Shown: positions 7,557 to 16,534 of the stretch, one piece after another
Layout of the letters: each line of letters starts with the position of its first letter
How positions within the stretch are numbered: position 1 is the stretch's first letter
Source: Paenibacillus sp. H1-7
Lineage (GTDB): Bacteria > Bacillota > Bacilli > Paenibacillales > NBRC-103111
NCBI RefSeq assembly: GCF_022354825.1
Contig: NZ_CP031168.1
Span: 8,174,501-8,238,500 of the forward strand
Reading direction: 5' to 3'
Length of the DNA: 64,000 nucleotides
Made by a program: the position numbers and the translations under genes
The notes under the pieces: model-generated
Told to the model about the DNA's origin: nothing
The model's database searches: none
What the model saw: the letters and a program-made list of their open reading frames with translations, nothing else

Positions 7557-7651
7557 TCGTGGACAGTCTTCTCATTTCCTTCATCATTATCTTGCTCATA
7601 GGTCTTAGCTACTGGAAAGACAAGCAGTACCGCAAAAGAGGATTACGTTAA
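7553..7651 (+). CDS. 32-residue single-pass membrane microprotein, riboswitch-controlled
   Basis: Starts at ATG 7553, overlapping the stop of the preceding micro-ORF, with GGAGCGGTGTTC upstream as ribosome binding site. The product has one hydrophobic helix (SLLISFIIILLIGLSYW, about residues 5-21) followed by a strongly basic tail (KDKQYRKRGLR), which predicts the C-terminus in the cytoplasm. A terminator follows 10 bp after the stop, so the riboswitch mRNA ends here and this is the last product. Size and topology recall KdpF-like or other regulatory microproteins, but no partner gene is adjacent and I do not assign a function. Confidence 0.6.
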   Translation: MIVDSLLISFIIILLIGLSYWKDKQYRKRGLR

Positions 7652-7660
7652 CTTAGAACA

Positions 7661-7683
7661 GGGATACCTTCGGGTATCTTTTT
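7661..7683 (+). terminator. Rho-independent terminator of the riboswitch mRNA
   Basis: GATACC-TTCG-GGTATC hairpin with a stable UUCG tetraloop, followed by TTTTT (7679-7683). It closes the short transcript that starts near 7328. It abuts the 3' end of the convergent lipoprotein gene. Confidence 0.88.
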
Positions 7684-8447
7684 CATTTACCAAGACTGCT
7701 TCTAAGCTTGTCCGTAAACTGCTGCTCGGCCTTGCTAACTTCCGAATAGTAAGCCGAACGCAGCTGATTGACACTATCCGTCGCCAGCTGCAGCGCGGTA
7801 AGCTCGTTTTTGAGCTGAAGCAGCACCTGGTTCACTTGTGCTTGCGACTCCTCTTGCATGGCAGCGGCCTGCTGAGCAAACTTATTGCCAATCTCGCTCG
7901 GGGATCCTCCATTTTTACTTGCAGCCACCACTTGATCATACAAGCCATTAAGCTTTTGCAGATTCGCGGCTTTCAGCTGTACGAGCTGGTCCTCATATTT
8001 TTTGACCACTTCCTTCAGCTTCTCGTCAGAGTTACCGGTATTGGAAGGAGCATCTTCACTTGGCTTTACCTGCTGTTCCGACTGCTGGTTAGGTTGCTGC
8101 TCAGATGAGACCTTCCCATCTTGGGGGGGAGTGGCTGGTGACCCTTGCGCCTTGCTCCCTTTCTCTGGCTCCTTATCAGCACTCGCTTGCTTAGGATCTT
8201 CCTTCTCTTCCTTAACAGGATCGGGCGACGAGGTTGGCGTAGCTTGCTTATCGTCCACCTTCGAGTCGGATGTTGGATTCTTCGAATCCGAATCTTTACT
8301 ACCCGTGTCCGGCTGTTTGGAAGGCTGCGGCGTCACAATTGTCGTAGCAACGGGAGGTTCCTGTGCCGCTGCAGGCGGCGAGGATTTGCTGCATCCAACC
8401 GAGACAACTAGACTTGCCAGCATCGCTCCCGCAATCCATTTCTTCAT
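7683..8447 (-). CDS. putative lipoprotein with Pro/Ser/Lys-rich linker and coiled-coil C-terminus
   Basis: A 254-residue protein starting at ATG 8447 behind GGAGGATATAAGT. The N-terminus is a type II signal peptide with lipobox VSVGC (Cys 19). A long disordered stretch rich in Ser, Pro, Lys, Asp and Gln (about 22-140) leads to a helical, probably coiled-coil domain (145-254). It is the third gene after a MacB/LolD-like ABC ATPase and permease on the same strand, 15 bp after the permease. In Gram-negative MacAB systems the third partner is the adaptor MacA; this protein is not a MacA homologue but could fill a similar extracytoplasmic role. That is inference from position. Confidence 0.75.
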   Translation of the reverse strand: MKKWIAGAMLASLVVSVGCSKSSPPAAAQEPPVATTIVTPQPSKQPDTGSKDSDSKNPTSDSKVDDKQATPTSSPDPVKEEKEDPKQASADKEPEKGSKAQGSPATPPQDGKVSSEQQPNQQSEQQVKPSEDAPSNTGNSDEKLKEVVKKYEDQLVQLKAANLQKLNGLYDQVVAASKNGGSPSEIGNKFAQQAAAMQEESQAQVNQVLLQLKNELTALQLATDSVNQLRSAYYSEVSKAEQQFTDKLRSSLGK

Positions 8448-8462
8448 ACTTATATCCTCCGT

Positions 8463-9692
8463 CTATTCATACCGCAAAGCATCGATAGGCTTAATCCGCA
8501 AAGCTTTCGCGGCTGGAGTTATACCGAACAACAGTCCCAGCACTACCGAAAATAACAGGCAACCAGCAACGATCTCCCATGGAAAATGTGCCGATAGCAC
8601 CGGGAATATCCGATGGAGTGTAATAAGCAGCCCGTACGCTCCGGCGAGCCCAATGACACAGCCCATCACGCTGATGTACATAGCCTCAACCAGAAACTGC
8701 AGCAAAATGTCCCACCACTGAGCGCCTACCGTCTTGCGAATGCCGATTTCTCTGGTACGCTCTTTGACCGTCAAAAGCATCACATTCATAATCCCCAGTC
8801 CACCGACCAGAAAAGAAATGCCGGTAATCCCCACCGCAATCGCAGTTACAAGATCGGTAATCGTATCAATGACGTGAAGCGCTCCTTCCGGCGCCATTAA
8901 GCCGAAATCTTGTACCCCACCATGGTTATTTACAATCACCTTGGCGATTTTCTGCCTCACCGCTTCCAACCCTTCAGGAGACTGAGCCTTGAAAAAGATC
9001 ATCGACGCATTTTGCAAATTCGCCGTTTCTGCGACCATCTGGTAGCTTGTATACGCCCGCTCATCGAAATTAAAGCCAATCAACTGCTTTTCCTTCAAAA
9101 CACCAATGATGGTGAAATCGATCCCTTTAATTTTCACCTTCTGGTCGAGTGCGCTTTGATCTTCAAAAAGAAGCTGCTTCACCGATTGTCCGAGCACAAT
9201 GACCGGCGTTCCGTCTGCTGCCTCCTGCTCTGTAAAGAACCGTCCTTCTTCCAGCTCCATGGAGAACACATCGGCATAATCCGGCGTCGTTCCGGTATAC
9301 ATCGTTTCCACGCTTTTCGTAGCCGTTCGCATAGAAGTAATGGTCTCGATCTGTGGCGCCGCTTGTACAATCTCCGGAATTTGCTGCTTCACATCCATGG
9401 CGTCCTTGTAAGTGAGAGTGCTCGCCACTGAGGTGAACGATAGCAGACTGGACAAGTTCGTCTGGCTAATGTTTTTGCCGCTGTTCAGCAGTTTCCCTGG
9501 AACCACTGCAATCTGCTGCATACCGACGCTCTGTACTTGACCGACAAGGCTGATCTTGAAGTTATACAACACCGACAGCAAAAACACGACCAGCAGCGTA
9601 CTAATAGCTATCCCGAGGACTGCCAGCCATGTTCGCACCGGGTAGCTCCATAAGCCTCTTAGCGATACGATGAATACTCGCAGCAATCTCAT
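8463..9692 (-). CDS. MacB-like ABC transporter permease (FtsX/MacB_PCD family)
   Basis: A 409-residue permease. An N-terminal membrane helix (about 18-40) is followed by a large extracytoplasmic MacB_PCD domain (about 45-270) and three C-terminal helices of the FtsX type (for example TAIAVGITGISFLVGGLGIMNVML near 287-310). The block VKERTREIGIRKTVGA near 313-328 is the conserved coupling motif of this family. It overlaps the ATPase gene by 4 bp and the two must form one transporter. Such systems act by mechanotransmission, moving lipoproteins, peptides or antimicrobial compounds out of the membrane, or carrying a signal. Confidence 0.9.
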   Translation of the reverse strand: MRLLRVFIVSLRGLWSYPVRTWLAVLGIAISTLLVVFLLSVLYNFKISLVGQVQSVGMQQIAVVPGKLLNSGKNISQTNLSSLLSFTSVASTLTYKDAMDVKQQIPEIVQAAPQIETITSMRTATKSVETMYTGTTPDYADVFSMELEEGRFFTEQEAADGTPVIVLGQSVKQLLFEDQSALDQKVKIKGIDFTIIGVLKEKQLIGFNFDERAYTSYQMVAETANLQNASMIFFKAQSPEGLEAVRQKIAKVIVNNHGGVQDFGLMAPEGALHVIDTITDLVTAIAVGITGISFLVGGLGIMNVMLLTVKERTREIGIRKTVGAQWWDILLQFLVEAMYISVMGCVIGLAGAYGLLITLHRIFPVLSAHFPWEIVAGCLLFSVVLGLLFGITPAAKALRIKPIDALRYE

Positions 9693-10378
9693 GCTTTTGC
9701 CACCACCTCCGCCGCCGGTTCCGCCCAGGTACCATTCCGTAAAGTCAACATCCGTTGGGCCGTCAGCGCCACTTCCCGGTCATGCGTAACAAGGACGATC
9801 GTCTTTCCGCTATCATTCAGTGTTTGGAAGATTTGCAAAATGTCATCCTTCGAGTGCACATCCAAATTCCCGCTCGGCTCATCCGCCAGCAGCAGATCCG
9901 GATCGTTAATAATCGCACGGGCTATGGCGATCTTCTGCTTTTGCCCGCCGGACAAGTTCATCGTCGGTTCCTTTGCTTTATGCAGCATGCCTACTTGCTC
10001 CAAAGCCATGTGGATTCTCTTTTCTCTCTCTTTACGACTCTTGGTCGTGTAGAGAAGCGGCAGCTCCACGTTATCTCGTACGCTCAGACGTGGAATCAGC
10101 ATGTACGACTGGAACACGAACCCTAGCCTCCGGTTCCGGAAGTCTGCTAATTTACTGCCCCGAAGCCGGCTGATATCTGTTCCTTCAAACGAATACTCTC
10201 CTGTGGTAGGCGTATCTAATGTGCCCAGTATATTCATTAGTGTAGACTTGCCGGATCCCGACGGACCCATGATGGATATGTACTCGCCCTTGGTGATGGT
10301 GAGGTTTATATTCTGCAGGATTGAGACTCTGGATCCCACTTCGGTTAGTTCTTTTGAGATGTTTTTTAGTTGGATCAT
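9689..10378 (-). CDS. MacB/LolD-type ABC transporter ATP-binding protein
   Basis: A 229-residue ATPase when begun at ATG 10378 (MIQLKNISKEL). Walker A GPSGSGKST is at 38-46, LSGGQ at 142-146, Walker B LLLADEP at 162-168 and the switch histidine in VTHDRE near 195. Upstream in-frame ATG 10393 and a longer frame to 10474 exist, but none has a convincing ribosome binding site; the longer one would run 53 bp into licD. The poor start region coincides with an abrupt change in base composition between this gene and licD, as though the original 5' region had been replaced. Confidence 0.88.
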   Translation of the reverse strand: MIQLKNISKELTEVGSRVSILQNINLTITKGEYISIMGPSGSGKSTLMNILGTLDTPTTGEYSFEGTDISRLRGSKLADFRNRRLGFVFQSYMLIPRLSVRDNVELPLLYTTKSRKEREKRIHMALEQVGMLHKAKEPTMNLSGGQKQKIAIARAIINDPDLLLADEPSGNLDVHSKDDILQIFQTLNDSGKTIVLVTHDREVALTAQRMLTLRNGTWAEPAAEVVAKA

Positions 10379-10421
10379 GCTGACATGCCCCATTTTTCTA
10401 ATAATCGTGAATATCTTAACT

Positions 10422-11300
10422 TCAGTTGTTCTTCGATAATTTCGATAATAATGACTCTTCTTTATAATCTCCATAACCTTTATTTAAATTTAGATACTTA
10501 ATATTATGGTGTGGTTTTCTTTCTTCTTCAGGCGGTAAAATCGTATAATCCCTAGCATACCTTCTGAGTAAATAATCATGATAGTTTTTTATAATAGGAA
10601 ACTTGCATCCTTCAAACTCTACTGCAACAAACTCTTTCATCAGATTAATGGGAAAATACAATTTGTTTAATCTGAAAAACAACATTTCCGCCAAAAAACC
10701 CTCTTTATGTTTACAGTATTTAACAATTTGGGCCTCGCAAAATGATATAACAGGATAATAATATTTTTTTGGAGTGAAAAGCAGTATCATCCTACATATT
10801 TTTTTTATTAATAAACCTTGATTTTCTGGTGCTGCTCTATTTACATACAGTAATGCCAAGTTAGAAAAAAAATACTGTAGCAGGCGTTGAAATCTTGATT
10901 TTGGCACAGTATCGAAGACTGAAATATCAATATATACTCCATCAATTCTCTCATGACCATACTGATTAGTTGATATACATGTTGTCGTATTATCAACTAT
11001 TTTAGCTATCAAAACATTGAGACTATGATCTGTGTGATAATCATGATAAGTTAGATTACTAGGCAATTCTTTTTTACATACTGCCTTAAATTTTTCAAAA
11101 TTCTCCCTGTCCATTATAATGTCAATGTCATCGTCCCAAGGGATACACCCCTTATGTACTATTGCTCCGATAGCACTTCCACCAATAAGTGAGTATTTTA
11201 TATTATTATCTTTACAAAGCTTATCAATTTGTTTTAATATGTCTAATCCTTTTAATTGTAATTTGCGCAATAAGTTATTTGACAATACTTGATCACTCAT
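10422..11300 (-). CDS. LicD-family phosphotransferase
   Basis: A 292-residue protein. I choose ATG 11300 because GAGGTGCTAAAA precedes it at correct spacing; a GTG three codons earlier is possible. The N-terminal nucleotidyltransferase-like core shows the LicD signature GGSAIGAIVHKG then IPWDDDIDI (residues about 40-62). LicD-type enzymes move phosphocholine or related phospho-groups from CDP-linked donors onto glycans. It lies at the edge of the capsule cluster, after the terminator behind wzx, so it probably has its own promoter within 11301-11450. It is very AT-rich like the rest of the cluster core. The transferred group cannot be told from sequence; no licC or choline kinase gene is nearby. 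Confidence 0.87.
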   Translation of the reverse strand: MSDQVLSNNLLRKLQLKGLDILKQIDKLCKDNNIKYSLIGGSAIGAIVHKGCIPWDDDIDIIMDRENFEKFKAVCKKELPSNLTYHDYHTDHSLNVLIAKIVDNTTTCISTNQYGHERIDGVYIDISVFDTVPKSRFQRLLQYFFSNLALLYVNRAAPENQGLLIKKICRMILLFTPKKYYYPVISFCEAQIVKYCKHKEGFLAEMLFFRLNKLYFPINLMKEFVAVEFEGCKFPIIKNYHDYLLRRYARDYTILPPEEERKPHHNIKYLNLNKGYGDYKEESLLSKLSKNN

Positions 11301-11453
11301 TTTTAGCACCTCATTGTAATAATCTAAAAATCAGCGATTCAATATTTTATCGTTTTGATAAATAAACTGTTTACTCATAATAAAATACTAAAACATATCT
11401 GTTTTAGGAGCACTGAGTTATAACTCATAGTCTAATCGCTGAATGTAGTCAGT

Positions 11454-11483
11454 AAAAAATGATTAATAGACTCACTATTAATC
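11454..11483 (-). terminator. Rho-independent terminator at the end of the capsule operon
   Basis: GATTAATAG and CTATTAATC pair perfectly over 9 bp around ACTCA (11461-11483). On the minus strand the stem is followed by ATTTTTTA. It begins directly at the stop codon of wzx, so transcription of the main cluster ends before licD. Confidence 0.88.
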
Positions 11484-12755
11484 CTAAAAACTAGTTTGCT
11501 TGTGGGGTGAATTCCTAGTGATATTTAACAAAATATTATTAGTTACCAAAACACTACCAATAAGGCGCAAGACATTGCCTGCGCAGAATGACCACGCAGC
11601 ACCTATGACTCCATATTTAGGAATGAGCAGTATACTACAGATAAAAGTACATAATAGCATTAGTAAAAATAGTGGTACTTGTATCTTAAAAAACTTGGCT
11701 GCCGTAATGATATAAGTTAATAAAGATGCTATATACCAAATTGAAGAAGTAACCATTATCCAAATATATACATCATAATATTTCAGAAAATCTTCGGTAT
11801 ATACAATCTTCAAAAGGATCTTTCCAAAAGTTATAGATAAACAGAGGAATATTACTCCAAAAATAGAACCTATAATAACAATACGCTTGCAAAAAGCCTT
11901 GAATTTCTCAGCATCATTATTGAAATAAACCGATAAACGTGGTGCCAATGCCTGCCCTACTGCAGCAATAACTGTGCTTCCGACAACCATCAAATACACA
12001 ATTCCTGAATAATACCCTAATTCATCTTGACCACTCAAATTCTGAATAAAGTACCTAGGGATATTTGCATTTAGAGCATCCAGAGTAGTGACAATTCCAA
12101 GAGGATAAGAGATTAGTACTATTCTTTTCACTCTCTGAAAAGAAAACCTTAGAAATTCTTCCTTAACTTTAGAATTAGCTTTTGGAATATCATAAGCTAC
12201 CAAAATTATTACCCATATTAGAGACATAATAGCCGTACCTAAAATTAGACTATTACTTATATATAATGTTATTCCAAAAAATACCAATCCAATAATACCT
12301 TTTAAGCATTTTGAAACGGATATAACATCCATTCTCTCGCTTTTTTGTAGTAATCCATGATAAATATCACTTATACATTCAATGCATTTACTAAATGTTA
12401 TAAGCATTATAATGATTAGTATATTTTGTTCATAGCTCAAATATTTTGCTAACAAAAATATCAGCACAGACCCAAAAATCATAGAGACTACTCTTGTAAA
12501 AAGGAATTCATTAAATTTATACTCATTAGTGGTTAAGTAAACATTTCTTAATTGAAAACTTAAGAACAAAATTATTGGAGTAGTAAAAGCTAGTGCAAAT
12601 GAATAAGTACCAACCATCTCAATATTTCCTATTTTTGTCATAAATATTAATAATAACCATTGGGTTGCAGCATAAATTGCATTACCAAAAAAAGCCCAAT
12701 AAACATTTCTTTTCAGAGATATTTGCTTAATATTACTCCCTCTCCCCAACTGCAA
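11484..12755 (-). CDS. wzx: polysaccharide flippase, Wzx/MATE-like
   Basis: A 423-residue, very hydrophobic protein with about 12-14 predicted helices, matching Wzx-type repeat-unit flippases in length and layout. It would move undecaprenyl-linked repeat units to the outer face of the membrane, where Wzy polymerises them. It lies directly after the wzy-like gene on the same strand. The start is uncertain: the frame opens at TTG 12755 without a clear ribosome binding site, while GGGGAGAGGGAGTA lies a few codons inside, so an unusual internal start is possible. AT-rich codon use matches the cluster core. Confidence 0.85.
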   Translation of the reverse strand: MQLGRGSNIKQISLKRNVYWAFFGNAIYAATQWLLLIFMTKIGNIEMVGTYSFALAFTTPIILFLSFQLRNVYLTTNEYKFNEFLFTRVVSMIFGSVLIFLLAKYLSYEQNILIIIMLITFSKCIECISDIYHGLLQKSERMDVISVSKCLKGIIGLVFFGITLYISNSLILGTAIMSLIWVIILVAYDIPKANSKVKEEFLRFSFQRVKRIVLISYPLGIVTTLDALNANIPRYFIQNLSGQDELGYYSGIVYLMVVGSTVIAAVGQALAPRLSVYFNNDAEKFKAFCKRIVIIGSIFGVIFLCLSITFGKILLKIVYTEDFLKYYDVYIWIMVTSSIWYIASLLTYIITAAKFFKIQVPLFLLMLLCTFICSILLIPKYGVIGAAWSFCAGNVLRLIGSVLVTNNILLNITRNSPHKQTSF

Positions 12756-12783
12756 GTAGAATTATTAGCTACATTTATTGTTA

Positions 12784-14124
12784 TTATTTTAGACTCTTTA
12801 CCTTTGAAAAAACGAACAATACTACTAGTGGGAAAAGGAACGCAACAGTGTATGAGTAACTACTTAAAAAATCTCCTCGCAGTATAAAAAAGAAAAAGCC
12901 AATTAAAAACACATAGTAAACATTAATGTATCTAGCAGTGCTACTAAACAGCCAATACCTAGAATCGATTTTTTTAGTAAAATAACCAATAAACACAGGA
13001 ACCCAAAAAGTTGCAATCAAACCAAAATTAATAATCCCTTCAGAAACTATTGGAGCTGAAATATTTAAAAATGGTAGCCCCAATGATTCACCTACGAACA
13101 TTCCAGTTCCTACTGGTTTTGATGGCCACATTGTCCTAGGAACAAAGAATAATATTGCGCCCAACAACTGCTTACCATATGTAATTCCTTCATTAGAAAT
13201 ATATATCACTACACGTAATATCATTGAGTAAGCATCAAAATGAGCTGTTGAGAAATCAATTATTTGCCAACTAAAGTTATCTAAAACCTCCATTAGTGAA
13301 GAGTGCCGAAATAATTCCAATGTTGGAAATACAAAAATAAACCCCGTAAGAAATAAAATATCAAATGACAGCTTTCTTTTAATAAAAATTAAAATTATCC
13401 CGATGTAAACTGCTGCTGCATGATATCTTGATACAGCGGTTGGGAAATTAGTTGCAATTCCAATGATTAATACTAAATAGAATAAAACACGGAGCATCTT
13501 TTCATTTTTTTTATCACAATTACTTATCAATGTATAGAGATACCCTAAATATATAATAGGTATTGGTCTTACGGATTTAGATAAAAAAAGAGTTTCAGTT
13601 TGATTGACCATTTGATATGTATCTACTCTCGAAAATAAATTACTTATTCCACCCACAGTAATAACTGTTATAACCGAAGATACTATTGTAAAAAGAAAAC
13701 CAACTAATATAACCATGTTATTAACAGGTAAGGACACTCCTTCATGCTTCACCTTACTAGTTAATAAATATGAAATAATATAAATAAATTGCCAACATAT
13801 TATTAATATATTTACTTTTATTATTAATTCATCTTCCATTATCCCTCCCCACGGAAAGGATTGAATTGAATACTGATATAAGGGTGCCAAGAACATGAAT
13901 ATCAAAAAAAAGTACCCATGAATCTTATACAAACTAAATTCATACTTTAGTGATGAGACAATGTTATAAATGCTCAATAACCCAATTACTAAATAAGAGG
14001 CAACTACAAAGAAATCCATTACAACATAATTTTGCAATATATTGTTTACATAAGTTAATATAAATAATAATAATGAACAAACAACAAAGTATCTTTTTAC
14101 AAATCGCCCGTATATTGATCGCAC
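12784..14124 (-). CDS. wzy: O-antigen/EPS polymerase, Wzy-like
   Basis: A 446-residue membrane protein with about 11-12 helices and one larger extracytoplasmic loop (around residues 265-340, with RVVIYISNEGITYGKQLL and FVPRTMWPSKPVG). It begins at GTG 14124 after AGGAAAGGCTACAAA. Wzy polymerases are poorly conserved in sequence; the call rests on topology, length and its place beside wzx in a Wzx/Wzy-dependent cluster. The PRTMWPSKP motif is shared by oligosaccharide-repeat polymerases of Gram-positive capsules. Confidence 0.82.
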   Translation of the reverse strand: MRSIYGRFVKRYFVVCSLLLFILTYVNNILQNYVVMDFFVVASYLVIGLLSIYNIVSSLKYEFSLYKIHGYFFLIFMFLAPLYQYSIQSFPWGGIMEDELIIKVNILIICWQFIYIISYLLTSKVKHEGVSLPVNNMVILVGFLFTIVSSVITVITVGGISNLFSRVDTYQMVNQTETLFLSKSVRPIPIIYLGYLYTLISNCDKKNEKMLRVLFYLVLIIGIATNFPTAVSRYHAAAVYIGIILIFIKRKLSFDILFLTGFIFVFPTLELFRHSSLMEVLDNFSWQIIDFSTAHFDAYSMILRVVIYISNEGITYGKQLLGAILFFVPRTMWPSKPVGTGMFVGESLGLPFLNISAPIVSEGIINFGLIATFWVPVFIGYFTKKIDSRYWLFSSTARYINVYYVFLIGFFFFILRGDFLSSYSYTVAFLFPLVVLFVFSKVKSLK

Positions 14125-14175
14125 TTTGTAGCCTTTCCTAACTTTATTATAAATGGTAAAATATTTTTTTGAATT

Positions 14176-15405
14176 TTAGCTTTCCAGAATCTTATTATAT
14201 AAATTTATATACTCTAAAAATCTATCATGTTGTTGGTAGTTTATTTTTACTCTTGTAATGCATGCATTGCTATAATTCGCAGCACCAACCGACTTTATTC
14301 TTATGATAGACTCTATCATCCTTTTAGTATCCCCTTTAGGAATTATCTCTCCACAGTCTTCTTGAATCTGTTCTTTAACACCACCAGTATCAAATGCGAT
14401 TACTGGTGTCCCACACGCCATTGCTTCAAGATTGACAGTTGGAAAGTTATCCTCTAGTGTTGGGTTCAAAAAAACATCAGCCATGGAATATAAGTCAATC
14501 AATTCGTTAATGTTCTCAGTTCTTCTAAGACCAATTACATTTTGAGGCATGTTTGATTGTTGTTCTCTGGTAACGCCAACCAACACAATTGTAAAATTAG
14601 TATCAAGTTTTCTTGCAATTTCTAGAAAGTAATTAATCCCCTTACGTTCTTCTTTAAAATTTGCCGCTACCCCAAGTATCACAAATTGTTTATCGGATAT
14701 ACCCAGCTTATTTTTTATGTTCTGACTTACTGTAGGTTTAAATAAATTAAGATCTATCCCATTACTTATAACTTCTACGGGATAATCTTTTAGAAATGAT
14801 TTTTTAACTAGTTTTTCAAGCCAAATTGATGGTGTAACTATAGTCAAGTTCTTTACATTACTAAATAATGCTTTTTTCTTCGAATATGCCTCTTTTGAAT
14901 TGTCCAGTAGTAGAGAACTTGGGTAAGTCTTTTTTTGAGGGCACTTTTCACAAATTGTTTCCCACTTCTTACAGTTCGCAAAATCAAAATATGCACAATG
15001 TCCAGTAAACGCCCAACAATCATGCAATGTCCAAACAACAGGTATATTTTTTGATTTAATGTAACCAAATAAACTCTTAATGTTAAGATAGTAACCATGT
15101 ATATTATGAAGATGAATAATATCGGGGTTTATTTTATCTAAATCAGCAAGAAATCTATCCGTAGCCCTTTTTGAGCCAAATCCATGTCTGTCAAATAGCC
15201 GCGTTAAGCCAACATGCATGTATGTGTCAATATTTCTGCCTATTCTCTTTATACTTGGATCCGGCTGTGAAACACCTCTTCCATAGGCCGAGATGGCTCT
15301 ATATCCACTTTTTATCGCATTTTCTTGGAGAGCATACATTATTTTACCAGTACTTCCGTTAGGCGTAACATTTATTTGTACTATTGTCTTTTGCCCGTTA
15401 ATCAT
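14176..15405 (-). CDS. GT4-family glycosyltransferase
   Basis: About 409 residues from ATG 15405 (MINGQKTIVQIN), chosen because GGAG lies 8 bp before it and it overlaps the previous stop by 8 bp; an earlier in-frame start at 15435 is less likely. The GT-B fold is clear: an N-terminal glycine motif NGSTGKIMYAL, a middle HLHNIHGYYLN block, and the C-terminal donor-binding motif EAMACGTPVIAFDTGG (around 345-360). A WTLHDCWAFTGHCAYF stretch with several cysteines is typical of colanic-acid-type transferases such as WcaL-like or WbdH-like enzymes. It should add one sugar to the lipid-linked repeat unit; donor sugar unknown. Confidence 0.85.
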   Translation of the reverse strand: MINGQKTIVQINVTPNGSTGKIMYALQENAIKSGYRAISAYGRGVSQPDPSIKRIGRNIDTYMHVGLTRLFDRHGFGSKRATDRFLADLDKINPDIIHLHNIHGYYLNIKSLFGYIKSKNIPVVWTLHDCWAFTGHCAYFDFANCKKWETICEKCPQKKTYPSSLLLDNSKEAYSKKKALFSNVKNLTIVTPSIWLEKLVKKSFLKDYPVEVISNGIDLNLFKPTVSQNIKNKLGISDKQFVILGVAANFKEERKGINYFLEIARKLDTNFTIVLVGVTREQQSNMPQNVIGLRRTENINELIDLYSMADVFLNPTLEDNFPTVNLEAMACGTPVIAFDTGGVKEQIQEDCGEIIPKGDTKRMIESIIRIKSVGAANYSNACITRVKINYQQHDRFLEYINLYNKILES

Positions 15406-16531
15406 TCGATTTTCTCCATACATTTTCATTAACAATCCCAGTATAGCTCTGTATTATCTTTACAACCTTATTAGATACATTAATATCTCTGTAGTCTATA
15501 GCAATATCATTTGCCTCACTATCTTCCCACATTGAACGACATAAACTAATAGCTTTAACTATGGTTTTATCCATAATTCCACCTATAATGATACTCCCTT
15601 TATCCAATACCTCAGGGCGCTCAGTTGATGTCCTTAGTAGAACAGCTGGAAAATTCAAAACAGCTGATTCTTCAGATAATGTACCACTGTCTGATAGTGT
15701 ACAATATGAATTCAATTGAAGTTTGTTATAATCAAAAAAGCCAAATGGTTTTAATTGTTTTATTAGCTCATGAAATTTAAATTTTCTCTGTTCAATCTTA
15801 TTCCAGCTTCTAGGATGAGTGGAGTAGATAATTGGTAATTGATATATTTCTGCAATGTTATTTAATGCTGTCATTAGTGAAAAAAAGTTTTTTTCATTAT
15901 CTATATTTTCTTCTCTATGAGCTGAAACTAGTATATATTTACCGGATTGCAAATCAAGTCTTTCAAGGATTTTGCTATTCGATATTTTTTCCATATTCTT
16001 TTTTAGCACTTCGGTCAATGGCGATCCCGTTACAAAAATATGCTCTTTTCTAAAGCCTTCAGATAATAAATATCTTCTTGAATGTTCAGTATAGGGTAAA
16101 TTGATATCAGATATATGATCAACAATTTTCCTATTAATTTCCTCCGGAACATTCTGATCGAAGCATCGATTCCCCGCTTCCATATGAAAAATAGGTATTT
16201 TTAAACGTTTAGCGGATATTGCACTTAACGCACTATTCGTATCTCCTAAAATTAGCAGTGCATCAGGTTTTTCCTTTTCCATTACCTCATAAGACTTAGC
16301 AATAATATTTCCCATTGTCTCACCCAAATTTGATCCAACGGAATTTAAATAATAATTTGGTTCCCGCAGTTCCAACTCTTCAAAAAATACTTGGTTAAGT
16401 GAATAATCCCAATTCTGACCAGTATGGACTAAAACATGACTAAAATATCTGTCGCAAGCTTTTATAACCTCAGACAACCTAATAATCTCTGGGCGAGTAC
16501 CTATGATGGTCATAAGCTTTAATTTTTCCAT
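15398..16531 (-). CDS. capG: UDP-N-acetyl sugar 2-epimerase, CapG/FnlC-like
   Basis: A 377-residue enzyme starting at ATG 16531 behind GGAGGTATAGTAC. It has the WecB-type signature TIIGTRPEIIR (residues 8-18), HTGQNWDY, MEAGNRCFDQNVPEEINR and VSAHREENID. Together with the two genes upstream it makes the third enzyme of the UDP-N-acetyl-L-fucosamine pathway: CapG/FnlC epimerises UDP-N-acetyl-L-pneumosamine to UDP-L-FucNAc. The three genes occur in the order E-F-G as in Staphylococcus aureus serotype 5 and 8 capsule loci, which supports this over plain UDP-GlcNAc/ManNAc epimerase. Confidence 0.9.
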   Translation of the reverse strand: MEKLKLMTIIGTRPEIIRLSEVIKACDRYFSHVLVHTGQNWDYSLNQVFFEELELREPNYYLNSVGSNLGETMGNIIAKSYEVMEKEKPDALLILGDTNSALSAISAKRLKIPIFHMEAGNRCFDQNVPEEINRKIVDHISDINLPYTEHSRRYLLSEGFRKEHIFVTGSPLTEVLKKNMEKISNSKILERLDLQSGKYILVSAHREENIDNEKNFFSLMTALNNIAEIYQLPIIYSTHPRSWNKIEQRKFKFHELIKQLKPFGFFDYNKLQLNSYCTLSDSGTLSEESAVLNFPAVLLRTSTERPEVLDKGSIIIGGIMDKTIVKAISLCRSMWEDSEANDIAIDYRDINVSNKVVKIIQSYTGIVNENVWRKSND

Positions 16532-16534
16532 GTA

